Part shown: positions 7,652 to 13,294 of the stretch, piece after piece
Position numbering within the stretch: position 1 is the first letter of the stretch
Layout of the letters: every line of letters starts with the position of its first letter
Origin: Alistipes sp.
Lineage (GTDB): Bacteria; Bacteroidota; Bacteroidia; Bacteroidales; Rikenellaceae
DNA length: 13,294 nt
Reading direction: 5' to 3'
NCBI GenBank assembly: GCA_017934845.1
Contig: JAGBIR010000034.1
Location: forward strand, 1-13,294
Position numbers and translations under genes: made by a program
Notes under the pieces: generated by a model
What the model was told of the DNA's origin: nothing
Databases searched by the model: none
Seen by the model: the letters and a program-made list of their open reading frames with translations, nothing else

Positions 7652-8959
7652 ATGAAACTGAAGGAAATCCTCTTTTTCTTTACCGATACCATCTTCCGCA
7701 AACGCCCCGAGGAGTATAACAATCCCGTGGTGAGGTGGGGTGTGCGCCAGTATCGTCTGCTCTTTTATACCGTGCAGGGCTTGTCGCAGCACGGAACGAT
7801 GGTGCGCTCGGCGGCTATGACCTTCTATACGCTAATCTCGATTGTTCCGATCGTGGCATTGGCGTTTGCTGTGGTGAAGGGCTTTGGTTTGATGGATGGT
7901 TTGATTGATAACCTCTATTCGATTTTGCCGCAAGTGCCTGATGTTGTGGATTATATAGTCGAGTTTGCGCAGAACGCATTGGCTCGTACGCAGAGTGGTT
8001 GGGTAGCTGCAATCTCGTTGGCTACACTCTTTTGGTCGGTCATCAGCCTATTTAGTTCAGTCGAGGACGCCTTCAATAATATCTGGGAGGTGAAATCCTC
8101 GCGTGGCATAGCACGAAAGTATAGCGACTACATTGCCATTATCGTAATTGCTCCGCTGTTGTGGGTCGTTGCGACCTCTACGGGAACCTATATGCGCGAG
8201 ATATTCGGCATTGATGCCTTTGCGGGTATGGAGCTTGTCTCGCGACTCTTCTCGTTAGTTGTTGCGTGGGCGATGTTCACCTTTATATATATAATACTGC
8301 CCAATACGAAGGTAAAGTTCAGTTCGGCAGCCATTGCGGCCATATTTGCCGGTACGGTATTTTTGCTTTTCCAGTGGGGTTATGTATATTTGCAAAAGAC
8401 AATGACCTCGTATAACGCCATTTATGGTAGCTTCGCTGCTTTGCCGCTCTTCCTGCTATGGATGCAGATTTCGTGGGAGATTTTGTTGCTGGGCGGTGAG
8501 CTTTCGTTTGCTTTCCAGAATGTGCAACGCTTCGACGAGGAGCGCGAGTCGCTGTTGGCGAGCTACGACTGCCGTCGTAAGTTGATGGTTGCCATTATGG
8601 TTATCGTCTCGCGCGCCTTCCGTGATGGCAAGGGGGCGGTCAATATGGCGGAGATACGCGGCGAACTGGAGGTGCCGACGCGAATTTTGAGCAATGTGTT
8701 GTTTACGCTCGTCGAGGCCGAGATGCTCAACGAGGTGCATCGCGGTAAGCACGAATATGAGGTTAGCTATGCGCCGGCGCGCGATATTAACTCGCTGCGC
8801 GTATATGATGTGCTGGAGGCGGTCGATAATCGAGGTTTCGGTCGCGATACAATCGATATGAAGGGAGCCGATGTGGATGCTTGCGCCGTGGTGGTCGATA
8901 ATTTGAAGAGCATAACGCGCCAAAGTGCCGAGAATGTGAAGATTGTGGATTTAATGTAG
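7652..8959 (+). CDS. YihY/BrkB (UPF0761) family inner-membrane protein with C-terminal winged-helix-like domain
   Basis: The protein has 435 residues from ATG. It shows the family pattern: a short N-terminal cytoplasmic part, then six hydrophobic segments at about 53-77, 117-138, 159-178, 196-216, 224-246 and 259-285. The conserved first-segment region AAMTFYTLISIVPI and the motif YNAIYGSFAALPLFLLWMQISW near 254-275 are typical of YihY/BrkB. Residues about 300-425 form a soluble tail with helical, winged-helix-like features, as in the longer members once misnamed ribonuclease BN. The molecular function of the family is not settled, although roles in envelope or transport have been proposed. 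It is the first gene of a plus-strand run of four, with 12 nt to the next gene. There is no clear Shine-Dalgarno sequence, as is normal for the phylum. Confidence 0.92.
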   Translation: MKLKEILFFFTDTIFRKRPEEYNNPVVRWGVRQYRLLFYTVQGLSQHGTMVRSAAMTFYTLISIVPIVALAFAVVKGFGLMDGLIDNLYSILPQVPDVVDYIVEFAQNALARTQSGWVAAISLATLFWSVISLFSSVEDAFNNIWEVKSSRGIARKYSDYIAIIVIAPLLWVVATSTGTYMREIFGIDAFAGMELVSRLFSLVVAWAMFTFIYIILPNTKVKFSSAAIAAIFAGTVFLLFQWGYVYLQKTMTSYNAIYGSFAALPLFLLWMQISWEILLLGGELSFAFQNVQRFDEERESLLASYDCRRKLMVAIMVIVSRAFRDGKGAVNMAEIRGELEVPTRILSNVLFTLVEAEMLNEVHRGKHEYEVSYAPARDINSLRVYDVLEAVDNRGFGRDTIDMKGADVDACAVVVDNLKSITRQSAENVKIVDLM

Positions 8960-8971
8960 AAATTTGAGTAT

Positions 8972-9763
8972 ATGTCGAGGATGAATGATGTTATAAGCGT
9001 CGTGGTTGTTGGTAGCGGAAATGTTGCCGAGGCTATGGCGGTTGCCGTTTCGGAGTGCTGGGGCCTGGAGCTGCGTCAGATTGTTGCGCGCAACAGAGAG
9101 CGAGCTATCGAGGTCGCTACGCTTGCGCGATGCGAGTGGACCGATGACTTCGAGGAGGTTGCCGATGCCGACTTCTATATCATTGCCGTCAGTGATCGCG
9201 CTGTGGGCGAGGTGGCATCGAAACTGCGCCGTGCCGAGGGCTCTATCGTGGTGCATACGGCCGGCAGTGTCGGCTATGATGCTCTTGGCGAGGGGCGTTG
9301 CGGTGTGTTGTATCCGTTCCAGACCTTTACGCGTGGCCGCCGAGTAGATTTTCTCGAGGTGCCGCTCTTTATTGAGGGTAGCACGCCGGAGGTGAGTGCC
9401 CACATCGAGCATCTTGCCAATCTGTTGAGCCGTCAGGTATATTTTGCCGACTCGGAGCGTCGTCGCGAGATTCATCTTACGGGCGTTTTGGCGTGCAACT
9501 TCGTTAATGCACTCTACTCAATGGCTGCCGACCGCTTGTCGGCGCAGGAGAATCTGCCTTTCGACGTGTTGTGTCCGCTTATTATGGAGACTGCGCGCAA
9601 GGCTGTCGAGTCGGAGCATCCGCGAAAGGTGCAGACGGGCCCTGCCGTCAGGGGTGATAGGGCAGTTGCCGAGCGACACGTTGCAATGTTGGAGGGCGAG
9701 GAGCTTAAACAGCAGCTTTACCGATTGCTCGACGAGTATATTTTTCAAACAAGCAGAAGATAA
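8972..9763 (+). CDS. DUF2520 / Rossmann-like domain protein (ProC/KPR-like fold)
   Basis: The protein has 263 residues from ATG. The N-terminal NAD(P)-binding Rossmann part begins VVVVGSGNVAEAMA, with GSGNVA at 14-19. It continues with a beta-strand ending AVSD at 72-75 and the conserved HTAGSVG at 95-101. The DUF2520 C-terminal helical half starts near YPFQTF (114-119) and includes HLTGVLACNFVNALYSMA at 168-185 and TGPAVRGD at 222-229, a site also seen in ketopantoate- and pyrroline-carboxylate-reductase-like folds. It is probably a dehydrogenase or reductase, but the substrate of this family is unknown. It sits 12 nt after yihY and 11 nt before the KdsC-like gene. In my memory of Bacteroidales genomes this DUF2520-kdsC pairing is common, often followed by maf. 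Confidence 0.9.
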   Translation: MSRMNDVISVVVVGSGNVAEAMAVAVSECWGLELRQIVARNRERAIEVATLARCEWTDDFEEVADADFYIIAVSDRAVGEVASKLRRAEGSIVVHTAGSVGYDALGEGRCGVLYPFQTFTRGRRVDFLEVPLFIEGSTPEVSAHIEHLANLLSRQVYFADSERRREIHLTGVLACNFVNALYSMAADRLSAQENLPFDVLCPLIMETARKAVESEHPRKVQTGPAVRGDRAVAERHVAMLEGEELKQQLYRLLDEYIFQTSRR

Positions 9764-9774
9764 AACAACTATAT

Positions 9775-10314
9775 ATGGGAACTTTCAAAGAGGATATAGC
9801 CAAGACCAAAGCCTTTGTCTTTGATGTCGATGGCGTGATGACCGATGGCGGAATTATGCCTATCGGCGACGGATCGGATTTTGTTAGAAAGTATTATGCC
9901 AAAGATGGTTACGCCATAGCCTATGCCATCCGCCGCGGCTATAAGGTGTGTGTCATCTCGGGTGGCCACGGCAATCTGTTGCGTGCGCGACTCGAGCGTC
10001 TGGGCGTGACGAAGATGTACCTTAACTGTATGGATAAAATTGCCGCTATGGATGAGTTTTTTGCCGAGTACGATATCGACCCCGCGACGACAATCTATAT
10101 GGGCGACGACATTCCCGATCTGGAATGTATGCAGAGGGTGGGAATCCCCGTCTGTCCTGCCGATGCCTGCTCGGAGGTTATCGAGGCTTCGCGCTATGTG
10201 TCGGAGTTCGATGGCGGCAAGGGCGCGGTGCGCGATATAGTGGAGCAGACCCTGCGTGCGCAGGACGAGTGGGCGAAGGATCGTACGGGCGTGCTGGGCA
10301 TAGCCTCGAAGTAG
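9775..10314 (+). CDS. kdsC: KdsC-like HAD phosphatase (probable Kdo-8-phosphate phosphatase)
   Basis: The protein has 179 residues, the typical length for the cap-less C0 HAD subfamily that acts as a tetramer. Motif I is DVDGVMTDG with nucleophile Asp17 and acid/base Asp19. The loop YYAKDGYAI (40-48) matches the KdsC DG-G loop. Motif II is ISGG (61-64), motif III Lys is Lys88, and motif IV is GDDIPD (110-115). KGAVR (149-153) is the conserved C-terminal segment. The enzyme would hydrolyse 3-deoxy-D-manno-octulosonate 8-phosphate to Kdo in the cytoplasm for lipid A-core synthesis. E. coli KdsC has ITGR where this protein has ISGG. Related Bacteroidetes phosphatases act on other nonulosonate phosphates such as KDN-9-P, so the substrate is likely but not certain. 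It lies 11 nt after the DUF2520 gene and 23 nt before the next gene. Confidence 0.88.
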   Translation: MGTFKEDIAKTKAFVFDVDGVMTDGGIMPIGDGSDFVRKYYAKDGYAIAYAIRRGYKVCVISGGHGNLLRARLERLGVTKMYLNCMDKIAAMDEFFAEYDIDPATTIYMGDDIPDLECMQRVGIPVCPADACSEVIEASRYVSEFDGGKGAVRDIVEQTLRAQDEWAKDRTGVLGIASK

Positions 10315-10337
10315 AGTATTAAAACCGACCTGAAGAT

Positions 10338-10850
10338 ATGAGTGAAGAGAATCAGTTGCAGTTGCGCCGCCAGCGGGTGTTCGACTTTCTGGCTGCCCAC
10401 GATATTGAGTATGAGGTGTATGACCACCCCGAAGCTCCGACCATAGAGATAGCGCGCGAGTATTGGCGCAAGGATGGCTCGAAGCATTGCAAGAACCTCT
10501 TTTTCCGCAACCACAAGGGCAATCGCCACTATCTGGTGGTGTTCGACAGCGAGCAGTCGATGGCTATCCACGATTTGGAGCATCGTCTGCATCAGGGTAA
10601 GCTATCGTTCGCCTCGGAGCAGCGTATGGAGCGATATTTGGGACTTCGCCCCGGCTCGGTGTCGCCTTTCGGATTGATTAACGACGAGGAGAACCACGTT
10701 CATCTGTTTCTGGATGCCAACCTGCGCAACGAGCAGTCGCTCTCGTTCCACCCGAACGACAATACGGGTACGGTGGTTATCTCGCAGGAGATGTTCCAGC
10801 GATATCTGGCTGCGGTGGGAAATACCTACGAGTATATTGAACTATATTAA
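10338..10850 (+). CDS. YbaK/ProXp-ala-type tRNA-editing deacylase
   Basis: The protein has 170 residues from ATG and forms a single YbaK/aminoacyl-tRNA deacylase domain. ProXp-ala (PrdX-like) features are visible: YDHPEAPT at 28-35, the Lys-Asn pair at 52-53 in CKNLFFRN, LVVFDSEQS at 66-74, KLSFAS at 88-93, GSVSPFG at 106-112 and a C-terminal HPNDNTGT at 138-145. These free-standing proteins hydrolyse Ala mischarged on tRNA-Pro and complement prolyl-tRNA synthetases that lack an internal editing domain. The length and the C-terminal HP-NTGT block favour ProXp-ala over the shorter YbaK Cys-tRNA-Pro deacylase. It is the last gene of the plus-strand run, ends in TAA at 10848, and is followed 19 nt later by a strong terminator. 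Confidence 0.9.
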   Translation: MSEENQLQLRRQRVFDFLAAHDIEYEVYDHPEAPTIEIAREYWRKDGSKHCKNLFFRNHKGNRHYLVVFDSEQSMAIHDLEHRLHQGKLSFASEQRMERYLGLRPGSVSPFGLINDEENHVHLFLDANLRNEQSLSFHPNDNTGTVVISQEMFQRYLAAVGNTYEYIELY

Positions 10851-10869
10851 TCCTAAGTTTTCTGCAATA

Positions 10870-10902
10870 AAAAACGGTCTGAATTCGTTTCAGACCGTTT
10901 TT
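10870..10902. terminator. Bidirectional intrinsic terminator between convergent genes
   Basis: Positions 10870-10883 (AAAAACGGTCTGAA) pair perfectly with 10889-10902 (TTCAGACCGTTTTT), giving a 14-bp stem around a 5-nt loop. The GC core is CGGTCTG/CAGACCG. The A tract on the left and T tract on the right make it work on both strands. It can end the plus-strand yihY-to-ProXp-ala transcript and the minus-strand barrel transcript, whose stop codon begins 8 nt to its right. Confidence 0.93.
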
Positions 10903-10909
10903 CTATTTA

Positions 10910-13294
10910 TTAATGACGACCTCCCATCGGTGGGCCCATCATTCCGCCGGAACGCTTACCGCCCTCCATGATGCCGTAGTCGGCCAAGTTCTTCGAACCC
11001 TTCTTGCCGAATACGCGCAAGTTGTAGGTGAACTGCACGGTGAAGTAACGACCTATGACGCTGTTCCACGCATTCTGCGTATAACCCGAACCTGTTGTAC
11101 GCGAGAAGGCTGTGTTCTGATTGAAGATGTCGTTCACACCAACCATAATCTCGCCCAGCTGGTTGCGGAAGAGCTTCTTACCCAAGTATGCGTTGCAGAG
11201 CGTGTATGAGTCGTTGTAGTCGTTGGTAAAGCCGATGTACTGAACGTAGTTTGCCGAAGCGGTGAAGGTAAAGCCCTTCCAGAATACTGCCTTGAGCGCG
11301 CCCGTAGCTGTGTGGTTGAAGTACTCGTTCTTGCCGCCACCTGCCGCCAGCGAGTTGTCGGCCTGATTGTATGTTCCGTTCCACGAGAATGTGAAGTCGA
11401 TATTCTCCGAGATGTTACTGCTCAATACGGCACGCGCGTCGTAGCCCATATTGCTTGCAATGTTCTTCTCGCCATTGACCAACGACGGAGTCTTCGAGTA
11501 GTTGATACCCGCCATAATGTTGAAGTTACACTTCATAAAGTTCAATGGAATACCCAAGTTGAAGTGCGTACGCAGGTTGATGCGACCATCGACGTTCTCG
11601 TAGGTCGAGTAACGCAATGGGGTGTAGCCCAACTCGTCGGCAATCTGCTTCATAGTACCCGTCTTATCCTCGCTGGTGTAGAGGCTCGATGCCATGTAAT
11701 CCTGCGTTGCGTTGAACGAGAACATCCACATAAAGGTGCGGCCCTTCTCCAGATTGGTGTAGTTGTAGTGGAAGTTTATGCGGTGCGAGTAGGCGGGATT
11801 CAGTTTCTCGTTACCGCGCCATACGTTCTGCGCGTTCGATATGTCGAGGATGTTCTGCAACTGCCAGATGCCCGGATTCTCGGTGTAGGAGCTTACGAAC
11901 ATACGAATAGAGTTCTGACGGTTGATGTTGAAGTTGCCCATCATAAAGTAGGTCACGTCGTTATACGAGTGCTTGATGTCCTGATCCTTCGCGCTGTCAA
12001 TCATACCCTTGAGCGTAGAGTATTGGTAGTTGACATTAACGATTACCGTGTTGCGATCCTTCGAGTAGCGGAAGCCCGGACCTGCACTGTGGGTTACGTA
12101 GTCGCTGGTCTGGTAGCTCGATAGATTCTCATCTTTCTGGCCACCCTCGTAGTTGCTGTTCTGGCCGAAGTTCCAAGTCGATTTGTCGCTCTTCTGGCCC
12201 GAGTAGTTGACGTTATAGCGAAGGGTAATCTGCGATGACTTCGAGATAGGCTCGGCATAGGTGATGCTACCGCCTGCACCCATATTCTTTGAGTCCGAGA
12301 GACTCTCCAGATAGCGCATAATAGGAGTCGCACCTATAACCACGCCCTGCTCGTCACGAATAACATCGGTAGTCTGCTGAACAGAGAACGAGCGTGAGTC
12401 ATAATCGAAGTTACGCGTACTGATGCGGCCATCGACGGTAAGCAGACGGCCCGTCTTGCCCAACTTTACGCGATACTGCACAAACTCCGAGAAGCGCAAA
12501 CCATTACCGCCACCCTCCGAGCCGCGGTCGATGATGTCGTAAATCTTCTCGCCCTCCTGCAAACCTGTGGTGTGGCTCCAAGGGTCGTAACCCTGGAAGC
12601 TGACGTTGGTGCGCGACATTATAGAGTGGTTCTCGCTGATGCGCCAATCCAATCGCAGGTTCAAGCGGTGGTTTGAGTTCGTGTTGTCCGACTCGCCCGA
12701 CTCGGTAAGTGTACCCTGATCGGCAAGCGGTGCCTCATACCAGCGAATCAACTCCGAGAGGTTCTTGGTGTGAGTCTTGTTGAAGAAGTAGCTCGCCTGC
12801 AACTTGAAGGCCTCCTTCTTGCCCCACGAGTTAGAGTAGTTAAGACCCATAGAGCCTACGTTTGCTACACCGCTCTGCGGACGCACCATATATTGACCAA
12901 CGCCACGACCCATACCGCCGCCCATACCGCCGGTAGAGCCCGTTACGCCCATAATATCCTCGAACGAGAAGTTCTGCTGGTTGATGTTGTTCAACAGACC
13001 GATAGCCGACAATCGGCTTGAGCCTGAGAAGTAGTTTACATTTCCGCCGAAGTTGTATTTATGTGAGCTTGTGATGTCGTCGGTATCCTCCTGATAGCCG
13101 TAACCGCCATAGAGCTTACCAAATACACCCTGACGCATATTCTCGTGCGTAACGATATTCAAAGCCTTGTAGCCCTCGCCATCGTCCATACCCGAGAACT
13201 CGGCATTATCGCTCAACTTGTTTACCACCTCGACCGACTTTACAGCCTGTGCAGGCAGCGAGTTAAGAGCCGTCGATACATCCTCGCCGAAGAA
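10910..13294 (-). CDS. TonB-dependent-receptor-like outer-membrane barrel (OMP_b-brl_3 type), 5'-truncated by window edge
   Basis: The frame is open to the right edge, so the N-terminus is missing and 794 C-terminal residues are visible. A GTG at 13228 is internal: the codons above it continue the plug-like sequence (FFGEDVSTALNSLPAQAVKS). The start matches the end of the plug of OMP_b-brl_3 proteins: ALNSLPAQAVKSVEVVNKLSDNAEF, then GMDDGEGYKALNIVT. After it comes a long barrel with alternating aromatic strands. The C-terminus has a late barrel strand (GRYFTVQFTYNLRVFG) followed by a soluble tail. Two segments are rich in Met and Gly: about 117-133 of the visible part (GSTGGMGGGMGRG) and the last 17 residues (GGMMGPPMGGRH). 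Related proteins are often annotated as TonB-dependent receptors or carboxypeptidase-regulatory-like outer-membrane proteins. The ligand is unknown, and a role in metal or siderophore handling is possible but unproven. The missing part should hold a signal peptide and a carboxypeptidase-like domain. Confidence 0.9.
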   Translation of the reverse strand, partial: FFGEDVSTALNSLPAQAVKSVEVVNKLSDNAEFSGMDDGEGYKALNIVTHENMRQGVFGKLYGGYGYQEDTDDITSSHKYNFGGNVNYFSGSSRLSAIGLLNNINQQNFSFEDIMGVTGSTGGMGGGMGRGVGQYMVRPQSGVANVGSMGLNYSNSWGKKEAFKLQASYFFNKTHTKNLSELIRWYEAPLADQGTLTESGESDNTNSNHRLNLRLDWRISENHSIMSRTNVSFQGYDPWSHTTGLQEGEKIYDIIDRGSEGGGNGLRFSEFVQYRVKLGKTGRLLTVDGRISTRNFDYDSRSFSVQQTTDVIRDEQGVVIGATPIMRYLESLSDSKNMGAGGSITYAEPISKSSQITLRYNVNYSGQKSDKSTWNFGQNSNYEGGQKDENLSSYQTSDYVTHSAGPGFRYSKDRNTVIVNVNYQYSTLKGMIDSAKDQDIKHSYNDVTYFMMGNFNINRQNSIRMFVSSYTENPGIWQLQNILDISNAQNVWRGNEKLNPAYSHRINFHYNYTNLEKGRTFMWMFSFNATQDYMASSLYTSEDKTGTMKQIADELGYTPLRYSTYENVDGRINLRTHFNLGIPLNFMKCNFNIMAGINYSKTPSLVNGEKNIASNMGYDARAVLSSNISENIDFTFSWNGTYNQADNSLAAGGGKNEYFNHTATGALKAVFWKGFTFTASANYVQYIGFTNDYNDSYTLCNAYLGKKLFRNQLGEIMVGVNDIFNQNTAFSRTTGSGYTQNAWNSVIGRYFTVQFTYNLRVFGKKGSKNLADYGIMEGGKRSGGMMGPPMGGRH

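Noticed and set aside
8456..9475. Two minus-strand frames (155 and 174 codons) opposite the yihY 3' end and the DUF2520 gene
   Set aside because: Both are shadows of well-supported plus-strand genes, with His/Arg/Ala-rich composition typical of antisense frames.
11312..12124. A 270-codon plus-strand open frame antisense to the right-hand barrel gene
   Set aside because: It lies wholly inside a gene with clear homology-like features. Its product is a low-complexity Val/Arg-rich mirror of the barrel codons, with no recognisable domain.
13226..13228. GTG as the start of the right-hand barrel gene
   Set aside because: The frame stays open for 22 more codons to the window edge, and those codons encode typical plug sequence, so the gene is truncated rather than starting here.
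1..13294. CRISPR arrays, tRNAs, insertion sequences, phage genes, restriction or defence genes
   Set aside because: I looked for regular repeats, transposase or integrase motifs, terminal inverted repeats and tRNA-like folds by eye and found none. Non-coding DNA outside 6959-7651 is too short to hide them.

Overview
The window looks like a chromosomal piece of a gut-type Bacteroidales bacterium. Alistipes or another Rikenellaceae member is my best guess, but this rests on general style rather than a diagnostic marker. The evidence is a SusC/SusD pair with a DUF1735 lipoprotein, an OMP_b-brl_3-type outer-membrane barrel, the DUF2520-kdsC gene pair, no clear Shine-Dalgarno sequences, and a Bacteroidetes-type TAnnTTTG -7 element.

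Layout. (1) Positions 54-6958, minus strand: a compact three-gene operon in the order susC-like receptor, susD-like lipoprotein, DUF1735 lipoprotein. It is closed by a strong hairpin-plus-U-tract terminator at 54-107. Its likely promoter is in the AT-rich region just above position 6958. No glycoside hydrolase, sigma/anti-sigma pair or hybrid two-component regulator lies within the operon or beside it in the window. It therefore reads as a binding-and-uptake module for an unknown oligosaccharide or glycan, not a full polysaccharide utilisation locus. (2) Positions 6959-7651: a 693-base divergent intergenic region with the susC promoter, a possible structured leader or small RNA, and a 28-codon ORF of doubtful status. 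(3) Positions 7652-10850, plus strand: four tightly spaced housekeeping genes, probably one transcript. They are a YihY/BrkB membrane protein, a DUF2520 Rossmann protein, a KdsC-like HAD phosphatase (Kdo synthesis for lipopolysaccharide) and a ProXp-ala-type tRNA-editing deacylase. (4) Positions 10870-10902: a 14-bp perfect hairpin with A-rich and T-rich flanks, serving as a bidirectional terminator. (5) Positions 10910-13294, minus strand: the C-terminal 794 residues of a TonB-dependent-receptor-like barrel that runs off the right edge.

How the genes work together. SusC, SusD and the DUF1735 protein should form one surface complex: lipoproteins capture a glycan and the TonB-driven barrel imports it. 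The plus-strand genes are not obviously linked in function beyond the envelope theme of the first three. Most of the window is ordinary for this phylum. I did not find a clearly new system. The points most worth a second look are the enzyme-less and regulator-less SusCD operon with its triple-repeat lipoprotein, the methionine/glycine-rich segments of the right-hand barrel, and the possible small RNA or leader upstream of yihY.
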